Assembly: GCA_030693155.1 (NCBI GenBank)
Contig: JAUYBJ010000174.1
Location: forward strand, 1 to 34,151
DNA: 34,151 bases
Source of the DNA: Methylococcales bacterium
Lineage (GTDB): Bacteria; Pseudomonadota; Gammaproteobacteria; Methylococcales; Methylomonadaceae
Direction: 5' to 3'
In this document: positions 1 through 8,560 of the stretch, piece after piece
Numbering within the stretch: the stretch's first letter is position 1
Layout of the letters: every line of letters starts with the position of its first letter
Made by a program: the position numbers and the translations under genes
Notes under the pieces: generated by a model
Database searches by the model: none
Seen by the model: only the letters and a program-made list of their open reading frames with translations
Told to the model about the DNA's origin: nothing

Positions 1-248
1 TCTCTATTCCGCATAAGAAAACTAAAAATAATCCATTAAAAGACACGCAAAAAGATGAAAATACGCGCATGGCTTCTGTGAGAATAAAAGTCGAGCATAG
101 TATTGGCGGCATGAAGCGTTACCGCATTCTTTCTGACAGACTAAGAACCCATCTGATTGATTTATACGATGATATTCTCGGAGTCTGCACGGGGCTTTGG
201 AACTTCTATCTCGCTAACTGATTGTTTTATAATGGAACAATAACTCTA
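1..248 (+). mobile_element. IS5-like insertion sequence, right end (partial)
   Basis: Terminal part of an insertion sequence cut by the window edge. The same sequence, with scattered substitutions, occurs in inverse orientation at 33982-34151. Identity between the two copies stops at about 248, just past the shared terminal stretch TTATAAYGGAACAAYAACTC, which marks the likely IS end. Flanking sequences differ beyond that point. Confidence 0.8.
3..221 (+). CDS. IS5-family (DDE_Tnp_4-like) transposase, C-terminal fragment
   Basis: Open from the window edge to a TGA at 219-221, giving about 72 residues. It contains VEHSIGGMKRYRIL, which matches the conserved region around the last acidic residue of IS5/HARBI-like DDE transposases, and ends GLWNFYLAN. 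The N-terminus and first catalytic aspartates lie outside the window. The right-hand copy ends GLWNLYLAN, so the copies have diverged. The family assignment is from this C-terminal motif alone. Confidence 0.75.
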   Translation, partial: SIPHKKTKNNPLKDTQKDENTRMASVRIKVEHSIGGMKRYRILSDRLRTHLIDLYDDILGVCTGLWNFYLAN

Positions 249-549
249 ATATATTACTCAATGCCCGATATGCGTTGAGCGAAACAGTTGCACCGTGCAT
301 TGATATTACTGCGCAACTCAATCAACCAAGCTGGAATTAAACCTGTGCGATAACGGCTCAGGCATTCCAGAAGCGATATTGTCACGCATATTCGATCCTT
401 TTTTTACCACTAAACCACTGGGAAAAGGCACAGGTTTAGGCTTATCGGTATCCTATCGGTTAATCGAAGAAGCGGGCGGCAGCATCATGGTTTGCAACCT
501 ACCTGAAGGCGGTTGTTGTATGAAGTTACAATTTAAAATAGCGGAGTGA
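249..549 (+). pseudogene. Sensor histidine kinase remnant (HATPase domain)
   Basis: Two reading frames together encode the end of a histidine-kinase ATPase domain. Frame 2 (from about 251) gives ILLNARYALS, an N-box, and runs to a stop near 340. Frame 1 then gives DNGSGIP (G1 box), FDPFFTTK (F box) and GKGTGLGL (G2 box), ending at TGA 547-549. The frame change near 325-331 is a frameshift, and everything upstream of the N-box is missing because the IS end abuts it. The dimerisation and sensor domains are absent, so this is a dead fragment. The intact ancestor was probably a NtrB-like kinase, judging by the short ATPase boxes. Confidence 0.75.
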
Positions 550-685
550 ATCTAAAAGCACTGCAACCTATTTACCTCGACCGTGTCATAAAATGTATTA
601 CGACAGTTTACACACGATAAGTCTCGCACCTGAGTATGCCTCATCGCATTAAGTAACTGTATAAAAGTTTTCGAGTAAGGAGGAG

Positions 686-703
686 TACAAACCTAGGTTT
701 GTA
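686..703. promoter_or_regulatory. Perfect 18-bp palindrome, PsrA-like operator upstream of fadE
   Basis: TACAAACCTAGGTTTGTA is perfectly self-complementary and lies 65 bp upstream of the fadE start. Its core CAAAC-N4-GTTTG fits the published PsrA consensus (C/G)AAAC-N2-4-GTTT(C/G); PsrA is a TetR-family fatty-acid-responsive repressor in pseudomonads. Binding is inferred from motif and position only, and no psrA gene is in the window. Confidence 0.5.
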
Positions 704-768
704 TACCAACTACTCAATGTTCAGTACTATCAATTTTAAAATCTGGTTACTTTTTGAGGAGAATACCC

Positions 769-3147
769 ATGCTCTGGTTACTCACACTGCTCATCCTGCT
801 CGGTCTGTTAAGTTATCACCAGCTATCGTTACATAAAGCTACTTTAGCGTTCGCGTTATTGCTGGGTGCTTATCTGCTGCTGAATGGTTTAACGCCGCTC
901 AGTAAAATACTGTGGTTTGCCTATCTGGTCATATTTATTCCCCTCACTGTCCCGTTTATTCGCCGACGGTTAATCAGCTGCACGGTATTTCAGTGGATGA
1001 AAACAGCCCTGCCAACCATGTCAAACACCGAGCGTGAAGCCTTGGATGCGGGTAATACTTGGTGGGATGGCGAATTATTTTCAGGTAAACCCGACTGGAA
1101 GGTGTTGCAGGCGTTACCGATTGCCCAACTCACCAGCGAAGAACAGGATTTTCTTGATAACGAGGTAGAAAACCTGTGCGCCATGCTCAATGATTGGGAC
1201 ATTACTCATAAGCGCAAAGATTTACCGCCCGAAGTCTGGACTTACATCAAACAGCATAAATTTTGCGGCATGATGATTCCTAAAGTCTACGGCGGTCTGG
1301 CATTTTCGGAAACCGCGCATTCTGAAGTGGTGATGAAAATTGCCAGTCGTTGCTCAACCGCAGCCGTTACCGTGATGGTGCCTAATTCTTTAGGACCTGC
1401 GAAACTGTTATTAAATTACGGTACGGAAGCACAAAAAAATTATTATTTGCCGCGTTTGGTCACCGGTGAAGAAATTCCCGCGTTTGCCTTGACCAGCCCT
1501 GTAGCGGGCAGTGATGCGGGCGCGATGACTGATACGGGCATTGTTTGCACTCAGGATGGCGTGCTGGGTGTGCGCTTGAATTGGGAAAAACGTTATATTA
1601 CCCTCGGCCCGATTGCCACCGTGTTAGGTTTGGCATTTAAACTCTATGATCCCGATAAACTCATCGGCGACACTGAAAATATCGGTATCACGGTAGCGTT
1701 AATTCCGACCCATACCGCAGGTGTGTCGATAGGCAGACGGCATAATCCGCTGGATTCGGCGTTTCAAAACGGCCCGAACTGGGGCAAAGATGTATTTATT
1801 CCGCTGGATTATTTGCTCGGCGGGGTCGCACAGGCAGGTAACGGCTGGACGATGCTGATGCACAGTTTGACCACAGGACGCGCGGTGTCTTTACCCGCGC
1901 TCAGTGTTGCCGCCGCTAAATTCACTTGCCGCAATACGGGAGCTTACGCCCGCATTCGCAAACAATTTAATGTGCCGATTGGTGAACTGGAAGGCATTGA
2001 AGAACCGCTGGCGCGTATCGCTGGAGAAACCTATATTCTCAATGCGGCGCGGTGTGTCACCAATGCCGCATTAGATAATGGTGAACGCCCTGCGGTTATT
2101 TCCGCCATTTTAAAATATGAACTGACCGAAAGAATGCGCCGCGTGGTCAATGACGGCATGGATATACAAGGCGGTTCGGGGATTTGTTTAGGGTCGAAAA
2201 ATTATTTGGGTCGTTTATATCAGGTTATCCCGATTAGCATCACCGTAGAAGGCGCGAACATTTTAACCCGTACGATGATGATTTTCGGACAAGGCGCGAT
2301 ACGTTGCCATCCGTTTATACAAGCGGAAATGGCGGCGATACAAAACAATGACTTGGCGCAATTTGATAGCCTGTTATTTCAGCATCTTGGCTTTTGGGGG
2401 CGTAATAAAACCACCGCATTATGGTTGGGCTTAACCAATGCGCGGTTTTATCAGACCTTGGGCGATAACGACACGCAACGCTATTATCAACAAATCGCCC
2501 GTTTAAGTGCGGGTTTTGCACTGGCGACGGATTTCGCATTAGTCACTTTGGGCGGGTCATTAAAACGCAAAGAACGCCTGTCAGGACGTTTCGCCGATGT
2601 ACTCAGTAATTTATATTTATGCTCTTGTGTACTGAAATACTATGAACACCAAGGCAGTCAAACAGACGACGCGCCGTTATTGCATTGGGCGTGTCAGCAT
2701 ACGTTGTACCGCGCACAACAAGCATTGTTAGCCATTTTTTGGCAGCTGCCGTTTCGCCCAGCGGCGTGGCCGTTGCGCGGACTTATTTTTCCGTTCGGCA
2801 AACCCAATTCACCGCCAAGTGATAAATTAACTCATCAAACAGCGGCGTTATTGCTTCATGATTCAGAGACACGCGACCGTTTAACACAGGGGATTTATAT
2901 CAATCATCATCCCGATGATGCCACAGGCAGAATTGAAGTGGCGTTTAAAGCGGTATTAGCCGCCGCGCCAGTTGAAGCAAAAATTCGCGCCGCCAAACTG
3001 CACAAAGCCGATAACAGTGCCACGCGGGCATTAGAACGAGGAATTATCAGTGAAGCAGAAGTACAATTAGTTCATGCCGCCGAGCAAGCACGATTAGCGG
3101 CAATCAGCGTGGATGATTTTAGTGCGGAGGAGATGCTAGGGCAGTAA
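769..3147 (+). CDS. fadE: Acyl-CoA dehydrogenase FadE
   Basis: Flavin-dependent acyl-CoA dehydrogenase for the first step of fatty-acid beta-oxidation (acyl-CoA to trans-2-enoyl-CoA). The 792 residues are close to the roughly 810 of enterobacterial FadE. The first 70 or so residues form hydrophobic membrane segments. The dehydrogenase core follows, with YGGLAFSETAHSEVV, ALTSPVAGSDAG and QGGSGICLG. Around residue 490, ITVEGANILTR carries the expected catalytic glutamate; FGQGAIRCHP follows. The C-terminal 280 residues match the FadE-specific DUF1974-type extension. I place the start at ATG 769 because GAGGAGA lies 6 bp upstream; an in-frame TTG at 754 overlaps that ribosome site. A palindrome at 686-703 may be its operator, and a strong hairpin follows the stop. 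Confidence 0.93.
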   Translation: MLWLLTLLILLGLLSYHQLSLHKATLAFALLLGAYLLLNGLTPLSKILWFAYLVIFIPLTVPFIRRRLISCTVFQWMKTALPTMSNTEREALDAGNTWWDGELFSGKPDWKVLQALPIAQLTSEEQDFLDNEVENLCAMLNDWDITHKRKDLPPEVWTYIKQHKFCGMMIPKVYGGLAFSETAHSEVVMKIASRCSTAAVTVMVPNSLGPAKLLLNYGTEAQKNYYLPRLVTGEEIPAFALTSPVAGSDAGAMTDTGIVCTQDGVLGVRLNWEKRYITLGPIATVLGLAFKLYDPDKLIGDTENIGITVALIPTHTAGVSIGRRHNPLDSAFQNGPNWGKDVFIPLDYLLGGVAQAGNGWTMLMHSLTTGRAVSLPALSVAAAKFTCRNTGAYARIRKQFNVPIGELEGIEEPLARIAGETYILNAARCVTNAALDNGERPAVISAILKYELTERMRRVVNDGMDIQGGSGICLGSKNYLGRLYQVIPISITVEGANILTRTMMIFGQGAIRCHPFIQAEMAAIQNNDLAQFDSLLFQHLGFWGRNKTTALWLGLTNARFYQTLGDNDTQRYYQQIARLSAGFALATDFALVTLGGSLKRKERLSGRFADVLSNLYLCSCVLKYYEHQGSQTDDAPLLHWACQHTLYRAQQALLAIFWQLPFRPAAWPLRGLIFPFGKPNSPPSDKLTHQTAALLLHDSETRDRLTQGIYINHHPDDATGRIEVAFKAVLAAAPVEAKIRAAKLHKADNSATRALERGIISEAEVQLVHAAEQARLAAISVDDFSAEEMLGQ

Positions 3148-3158
3148 AGATTATGCGA

Positions 3159-3190
3159 CGAAGCCCAACATTTTTTGTTGGGCTTCGTTT
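3159..3190 (+). terminator. Rho-independent terminator after fadE
   Basis: A perfect 12-bp stem (3159-3170 with 3176-3187) closes a five-T loop and is followed by further Ts. It lies 11 bp after the fadE stop and separates it from the convergent gene at 3226-3723. Confidence 0.85.
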
Positions 3191-3225
3191 TGTTACATTG
3201 CAATATAACTAGGGTTGTAAATTCA

Positions 3226-3723
3226 CTATTTTTGTTCTGGCAGTCTAAATACGGGATCACTTTCATTACTGTCTAAACGAAATATGTCACCATACATCGT
3301 GTTGGTTTCATAAAAATCTTCCCAAACATACTGGGGCTGAATAATTACCTTGGTCGGCAGAAGAAACAAGGCTAAATCAGTCGCCCCAATCGTGGCACGA
3401 GCCAGTGTGTTTAGTGAGCCTTCAAGCGCACCGCCCACTAAGCCAAAAACAAGATTACTCTCCTTGGCATTAATGTTATTAATCAAACCTTTGGGGATTT
3501 CCAACGGTGCTGTAGAGAGATTAACCACGCCATTTAATGCTTTATTGCCTATTTTTTCACCATAACTTCTTTGCCGTGGTTGCTGTTGATATTGTTGATT
3601 TGGCTGTTGATATTGTGGTTGGTACTGCTGTTGGTATAGTTCATCTGCCAACACAGCCGATGAGTAAACAAGCGATAAACCTGTCAACACACCAGCAGCA
3701 AAAAAACGATGGAAGGTATTCAT
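3226..3723 (-). CDS. Exosortase system-associated protein, TIGR04073 family
   Basis: Predicted exported protein of 165 residues. It begins with a signal peptide (MNTFHRFF, hydrophobic core, cleavage near VLADE). A Q/Y/P-rich stretch of about 25 residues follows (repeats of QYQ, QPQ). The conserved part begins KIGNKALNGVVN, then TAPLEIPKGL, LEGSLNTLARATIGATDLALFLLP and PQYVWEDF. This pattern fits the TIGR04073 family, which co-occurs with exosortase/PEP-CTERM systems; its molecular role is unknown. ATG 3723 is preferred over an upstream TTG at 3741 because it starts directly at the signal peptide. No exosortase gene is in the window. Confidence 0.7.
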   Translation of the reverse strand: MNTFHRFFAAGVLTGLSLVYSSAVLADELYQQQYQPQYQQPNQQYQQQPRQRSYGEKIGNKALNGVVNLSTAPLEIPKGLINNINAKESNLVFGLVGGALEGSLNTLARATIGATDLALFLLPTKVIIQPQYVWEDFYETNTMYGDIFRLDSNESDPVFRLPEQK

Positions 3724-3773
3724 GATAAATCTCGCTGTCAATGTTAATTAATAAATTGAGTATAGCAGAGCTA

Positions 3774-6062
3774 TTATTTTTGTTTGCCTAATGCCTTGGC
3801 AAACACATTGCCCATCGTACCTTGTTGAGGTACTGATGGTTTGGCTTGCTTATTCACAGCTTGCCGTGCGGGGCGTTCGGGTTTAATAATGTCGCTGGCA
3901 TCGACCGTGCTTTTCATGGATAAGGCAATGCGTTTGCGTTCAACATCAATTTCCATCACCGTGACTTTCACCATATCGCCTGTTTTCACCGCGTCTCTGG
4001 GGTCTTTGATAAACGTGTCTGATAAGTGCGAAATATGCACTAAACCATCCTGATGCACGCCAATATCGACAAACGCCCCGAAGTTTGCCACATTGGTAAC
4101 CACACCCGCTAATTTCATGCCCACTTTTAAATCACTGATTTTTTCAATACCCGCTTGAAATTCCACGCTTTTAAATTCAGGGCGCGGATCACGACCAGGT
4201 TTTTCTAATTCTTGTAATATATCTGTGACCGTCGGCAAACCAAATTGTTCATTGGTAAAATTGGCAGGATTCAGCTGACGCAAAAATTGACTTTGCCCGA
4301 TTAAATCGCGGATAGATTTACTAGTCTGGCTAATAATCGCTTCCACCACAGGATAGGCTTCGGGATGCACGGCTGAGGCATCCAGCGGATTATCGCCGTT
4401 CATCACGCGCAAAAAGCCTGCCGCCTGTTCGTAGGCTTTATCGCCTAAACGCGGTACTTTTTTCAGTTGCTTGCGATTTTTAAACGCGCCGTTTTCATTA
4501 CGAAACGCGACGATATTTTCACTGACACTCGCCGATAATCCCGATACCTGTTTGAGTAACGCCACCGATGCGGTATTGACATCGACACCGACCGCGTTTA
4601 CGCAGTCTTCCACCACGGCATCCAAGCCACGCGCCAGTTGTACTTGATTAACATCGTGCTGATATTGCCCTACGCCTATGGATTTTGGATCAATTTTTAC
4701 CAATTCGGCTAATGGGTCTTGTAAGCGGCGAGCGATAGACACCGCGCCGCGCAAACTCACATCCAAGTCAGGAAATTCTTTTGCCGCCAGTTCAGAAGCC
4801 GAATACACCGACGCGCCCGCTTCGGACACAGTGATTTTAGTGAACTTCAAATCAGCATATTGTTTCATTACATCGGCAACCAGCGTGTCAGTTTCGCGTG
4901 AACCTGTGCCATTGCCGATACTGACTAACTGCACTTGATGCTGTTTAATCAGTTTTGCCAGTGTGGCAATCGACTCGCTCCATTGTTGACGCGGCGGGTG
5001 CGGGTAAATGGTCGTGGTATCTAATAATTTTCCTGTCGCATCTACGATGGCGACTTTCACACCTGTACGAATACCTGGGTCTAAACCCATGGTGGTTTTT
5101 GCACCCGCAGGGGCGGCTAATAATAAATCTTTGAGATTACTGGCAAATACGCGGATAGATTCCAGTTCAGCCGCTTCGCGCAATTTGAGTTTTAAATCGA
5201 CATCAATGCGGGTGAATAATTTGATTTTCCACGCTAACCGCGCCGTTTCCGCCAGCCACGCATCAGCAGGTTTACTGGTATCGGTGATGTGTAGATGCCG
5301 ACTGACTACTTGAGCGCATTGTTCATGCGCAATTTGTTCATCAGCAGCGGGTTTTAAGGTGAGTTGTAATAAATCTTCATTGCGCCCACGCAGTAAAGCC
5401 AAGGCACGGTGCGAGGGAATTTTGTGTATCGCCTCGGCGTAATCAAAATAATCTTTGAATTTTGCCGCTTCCGCTTCTTTACCTGTCACCACAGTGGCAT
5501 GAACGATGCCCTGCTGCCAGACACGTTCGCGTAATTCGCTCAATACGTCGGCACTTTCGGCGACTTGTTCCATAATGATTTGCCGCGCTCCTTCCAACGC
5601 GTCGGCGGTAGTGAGTATGCCTTTTTCGGCATCAATAAACTGCGCGGCGATTTGTTCGGGCAATAAACTACGGTCGGCTAATAGGCTATCGGCAAGCGGC
5701 TGTAATCCAGATTCTCTGGCAATCTGCGCTTTAGTACGGCGTTTGGGTTTGTAGGGTAAATACAAATCTTCCAACAAGGTTTTAGTATCTGCATTATTAA
5801 TAGCTTGTGCCAATTCGGGGGTAAGTTTACCTTGGCTGTCAATGCTGTTTAATACGGTGTTGCGGCGTTCATTGAGTTCGCGCAGATAGGTTAAGCGTTC
5901 CGCTAAAAAGCGCAGTTGGGTATCGTCTAAATTCCCCGTGACTTCCTTACGATAACGAGCAATAAACGGCACAGTCGCGCCTTCATCGAGCAGTGCAACA
6001 GTGGCACTGACTTGTTGCGGTCTAACCGCTAATTCTTGGGCAATACGGGCAATAACATCCAT
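3774..6062 (-). CDS. tex: Transcription accessory protein Tex (S1 RNA-binding)
   Basis: Cytoplasmic nucleic-acid-binding protein of 762 residues; E. coli YhgF/Tex is about 773. Domains in order are a helical Tex N-terminal domain (ARIAQELAV to about residue 300), a YqgF/RuvX-like fold beginning [19 protein letters not shown] near 325, helix-hairpin-helix segments ([18 protein letters not shown] near 500; [11 protein letters not shown] near 535), and a C-terminal S1 domain ([36 protein letters not shown], split here for description; residues about 645-715). A basic, low-complexity tail follows. Tex is linked to transcription termination and stress tolerance in other bacteria. It is transcribed alone, divergently from the YeeE gene at 6307. 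Confidence 0.95.
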   Translation of the reverse strand: MDVIARIAQELAVRPQQVSATVALLDEGATVPFIARYRKEVTGNLDDTQLRFLAERLTYLRELNERRNTVLNSIDSQGKLTPELAQAINNADTKTLLEDLYLPYKPKRRTKAQIARESGLQPLADSLLADRSLLPEQIAAQFIDAEKGILTTADALEGARQIIMEQVAESADVLSELRERVWQQGIVHATVVTGKEAEAAKFKDYFDYAEAIHKIPSHRALALLRGRNEDLLQLTLKPAADEQIAHEQCAQVVSRHLHITDTSKPADAWLAETARLAWKIKLFTRIDVDLKLKLREAAELESIRVFASNLKDLLLAAPAGAKTTMGLDPGIRTGVKVAIVDATGKLLDTTTIYPHPPRQQWSESIATLAKLIKQHQVQLVSIGNGTGSRETDTLVADVMKQYADLKFTKITVSEAGASVYSASELAAKEFPDLDVSLRGAVSIARRLQDPLAELVKIDPKSIGVGQYQHDVNQVQLARGLDAVVEDCVNAVGVDVNTASVALLKQVSGLSASVSENIVAFRNENGAFKNRKQLKKVPRLGDKAYEQAAGFLRVMNGDNPLDASAVHPEAYPVVEAIISQTSKSIRDLIGQSQFLRQLNPANFTNEQFGLPTVTDILQELEKPGRDPRPEFKSVEFQAGIEKISDLKVGMKLAGVVTNVANFGAFVDIGVHQDGLVHISHLSDTFIKDPRDAVKTGDMVKVTVMEIDVERKRIALSMKSTVDASDIIKPERPARQAVNKQAKPSVPQQGTMGNVFAKALGKQK

Positions 6063-6306
6063 TAGTTTACTTTTATGAGCAGTTGATAACTGAGCTATTG
6101 TAGCGGCTGGATGCTTTTACTGCCATTGACTAATCTGCACAAATGGCAAAGCGAATGAGTTAATCCTCACTAAATCTATATTTTTGCTACCAATATGTAA
6201 AAAAATCATAAGCGATTTATGTCTTAAATGTGTTCTATAGTAGCATTTGGTAATATACTGTCGGCTATTCACTCATTGTAGTATTATTTTTAAGCGAGCA
6301 ACTATC
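6063..6306. other. Divergent intergenic region between tex and yeeE
   Basis: This 244-bp AT-rich gap must hold promoters for tex (minus) and the YeeE/YedE unit (plus). A few in-frame codons before 6307 are open, including a TTG at 6247, but they do not resemble the family. I see no clear operator or hairpin. Confidence 0.5.
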
Positions 6307-6738
6307 TTGGAAAACTTTACACCTATTTCAGCATTAGCAGGCGGTGCGTTGATTGGACTCAGCGTCACTGTATTTTTATTATTTAACGGGCGAATTGCGG
6401 GCGTGAGCGGCATTTTAAACGGCGTATTTTTTGCATCGAAAAACGACCGCTTATGGCGATGGTTATTTTTGCTGGGCTTAGTGTTGGGCGCATGGCTGTT
6501 TAATATCAGTGTACCTGATTTTAATGTGCCACGACAAAACTACCCGTTGCCATTACTGATTATCGGCGGTTTTTTGGTGGGCTTCGGCGCACGCTTAGCC
6601 AATGGTTGTATCAGCGGACATGGTGTGTGCGGTCTGGCTAATCTATCGGCACGCTCTTTGGTGGCAACCTGTGCGTTTATGCTTTCAGGTATGCTGACTG
6701 TGTATGTTATTCGTCATGTATTGGAGCTTGCGGCATGA
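6307..6738 (+). CDS. YeeE/YedE family membrane protein, first half of split transporter
   Basis: Inner-membrane protein of about 143 residues with four hydrophobic segments. It carries the signature LANGCISGHGVCGLANLSAR, whose cysteine resembles the conserved cysteines of YeeE/TsuA thiosulfate channels. In this split form the N- and C-terminal halves of the channel are separate proteins, often near sulfur-metabolism genes. TTG 6307 (MENFTPISALAGG) is the likely start because membrane homology begins there; a weak AAGCGAG lies upstream. An upstream TTG at 6247 would add 20 atypical residues. It overlaps the next gene by ATGA, which implies translational coupling. The substrate is inferred to be a reduced sulfur compound. 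Confidence 0.8.
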   Translation: MENFTPISALAGGALIGLSVTVFLLFNGRIAGVSGILNGVFFASKNDRLWRWLFLLGLVLGAWLFNISVPDFNVPRQNYPLPLLIIGGFLVGFGARLANGCISGHGVCGLANLSARSLVATCAFMLSGMLTVYVIRHVLELAA

Positions 6739-7157
6739 AAACCAATGTTATTGCGTTGTTATCAGGTATTATTTTCGGCATCGGCTTATCGTTGTCACAG
6801 ATGATTAACCCTAATAAGGTACTGAATTTTTTGGATATTACAGGTGATCGTTTTGATCCTAGTTTGATTTTTGTGATGGTCGGTGCATTATCAGTAGCAA
6901 TGGTATCGTTTAAATGGATACGCAAATTGTCTGTGCCGTTATTCGGTCAGCATTTTCAACTGGCTAAAAATACCATTATTGATAAGCCACTTATTATAGG
7001 CGGGGTTGTTTTTGGTATCGGCTGGGGTATGTCAGGCTATTGCCCGGGCCCAGTAGTGGCTGGTTTAGGTTTATTTTCACTGGAATCCGTGATTGTGATT
7101 GCCGCTATTTGTGTGGGCTTTTTTGCGTATAATGCCCTATTTGAACGCAACCACTAA
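6735..7157 (+). CDS. YeeE/YedE-type (DUF6691-like) membrane protein, second half
   Basis: Partner of the preceding gene, 140 residues with about four membrane segments. The signature GMSGYCPGPVVAGLG carries one cysteine at the position equivalent to GCISGHGVCGL in the first half. Pairs of this type are annotated as YeeE/YedE plus DUF6691 proteins and resemble PmpA/PmpB. The ATGA overlap with the upstream gene and equal size suggest a heterodimeric pore. It is probably cotranscribed with the DUF6164 gene 15 bp downstream. Confidence 0.8.
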   Translation: MKTNVIALLSGIIFGIGLSLSQMINPNKVLNFLDITGDRFDPSLIFVMVGALSVAMVSFKWIRKLSVPLFGQHFQLAKNTIIDKPLIIGGVVFGIGWGMSGYCPGPVVAGLGLFSLESVIVIAAICVGFFAYNALFERNH

Positions 7158-7172
7158 CACACGCTAACAATT

Positions 7173-7526
7173 ATGAGCTTATTACTATTTTCTCTGCGCG
7201 GTGTTCCTGATGATGAAGCAGATGAAATACGCGACTTGCTCACTGAACAGGACATTGATTTTTATGAAACCCCCGCTGGTAATTGGGGGGTTTCCATGCC
7301 TGCTTTTTGGCTAAGGGATGAATCTGAATTAGCAGTCGCTCAAACTTTATTAAATACCTATCAGCAACAACGGACTATCAACCAACGTGAACTGTATTTA
7401 CAAACCAAGCCTAAAACGCTGTGGCAAGCCTTTATAGAAAGACCATTGCTATACTTCGTCTATTTTCTGGCAATGGCGTTAGTGCTTTACGCCTCCGTCC
7501 GTTTACTGTTTGAATTTGGTTTGTAA
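7173..7526 (+). CDS. DUF6164 family small membrane protein
   Basis: 117 residues. The N-terminal 65 residues form a soluble domain (LLFSLRGVPDDEADEIRDLL, FYETPAGNWGVSMPAFWLRD) that matches my memory of the DUF6164 family; function is unknown. One membrane helix near the C-terminus (LLYFVYFLAMALVLYASVRLLF) gives a tail-anchored topology. The gene follows the split YeeE/YedE pair by 15 bp and is probably in the same transcript, so a role linked to that transporter is possible but unproven. Confidence 0.7.
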   Translation: MSLLLFSLRGVPDDEADEIRDLLTEQDIDFYETPAGNWGVSMPAFWLRDESELAVAQTLLNTYQQQRTINQRELYLQTKPKTLWQAFIERPLLYFVYFLAMALVLYASVRLLFEFGL

Positions 7527-7711
7527 TGGAATTCCCAAAAATATTTTTTATCGACTAAAATTTTGTATGTCTAACCCTTTTCAATAAGAACATCGTACAA
7601 TATCTCATACTACGCATTCAGTGCTTTTGCAAGTTTACTCAATATGTGTTTTTTAGCGCGTTGTTTGCTTTGTTTTTAAGCCGCCAAACGATCAAACAGG
7701 GGAACAAAAAT

Positions 7712-8482
7712 ATGAAAAAAAATAAATTACCGTCAATCGTATTGCTATGCGTCAGTGTCGGCTGTATTGCAAACATGAGTGTCGTTTCCGCTACTGAAAC
7801 CGCACCGCAAAAAAAAGCCGTCACCAAAAATGCAACCGTTCAAAAAAAAATTAAGCCCGTACCAAACCGTAAAATAACCGAGCGCGATATTACTGAATGC
7901 ACACGAATACTGAGCAAAGCCACGAAATTAGAAAATGACAGACTGTCACAAAAAGAAATGCTCGCCATAGCAGCGACTAATAACACCAAAATAAGCCAAC
8001 ACCTGAAAAAACCTGCCGACGTACAATTGTTTGCTTCCGATGATCCCGCCGCTATCGCCCATTTAACAGGAAAAACCACTGTTCCGCCCCCTGCTCCTGT
8101 TCTCAAACACACCGCTAAAGCAACAAAAATAACGCCTATAGCAAGCACATCGGCTAAACCCATCGCAAAATCAACAGCACACAGCACGCCTAAAACCGAC
8201 CCTAAAGTGTTCTCTGCGGACGCACCTAAAGCTGTCGCATCAAATAGCAAGTCTGCAACGGCTAAATTAACGGCGAATAATCCTGCTGTTACTAAAACGA
8301 CAACGCCACCTGCACAGGCAACTCGCTCACAACCGCATATTGAATTGTTTGCCCCCAATACCGCTGCCGATTTAGATCACTTAGAAGGCAGGTATGCCAG
8401 TCTGGAAGTGATTCAAAAACCCACATCTGCGGACAAATCTGCAACTGCGCATTCAAAAACTAAAGCAAAAAAACAGCTGTAA
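7712..8482 (+). CDS. Exported Ala/Thr/Lys/Pro-rich hypothetical protein with duplicated motif
   Basis: 256 residues, no recognised family. Start ATG 7712 is chosen because CAGGGGAA lies 9-14 bp upstream and a signal peptide begins there (MKKNKLPSIVLLCVSVGC, cleavage near VSATE). The mature protein has a charged segment (about residues 45-95, RDITECTRILSKATKLENDR), then QLFASDDPAAIAHLTGK near 110, a 100-residue linker rich in Ala, Thr, Lys, Pro and Ser, and a second related motif ELFAPNTAADLDHLEGR near 215. The basic disordered linker suggests a periplasmic or cell-wall-associated protein. The downstream solute-binding gene begins 78 bp later on the same strand. Confidence 0.7.
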   Translation: MKKNKLPSIVLLCVSVGCIANMSVVSATETAPQKKAVTKNATVQKKIKPVPNRKITERDITECTRILSKATKLENDRLSQKEMLAIAATNNTKISQHLKKPADVQLFASDDPAAIAHLTGKTTVPPPAPVLKHTAKATKITPIASTSAKPIAKSTAHSTPKTDPKVFSADAPKAVASNSKSATAKLTANNPAVTKTTTPPAQATRSQPHIELFAPNTAADLDHLEGRYASLEVIQKPTSADKSATAHSKTKAKKQL

Positions 8483-8560
8483 CATACCGCTGACTACATC
8501 CTTGTTGCTGTGCAAAAGCACAGCACACCCTGCTCCCACCCATACTACTTCGATTATAAA

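Noticed and set aside
6247-6306. Upstream TTG start of the YeeE gene
   Set aside because: The added residues do not look like the family and no ribosome site precedes them.
7840-8358. Long antisense reading frame of 172 codons opposite the exported low-complexity gene
   Set aside because: It mirrors the biased codons of the real gene, which has a ribosome site and signal peptide; the antisense product has no family-like features.
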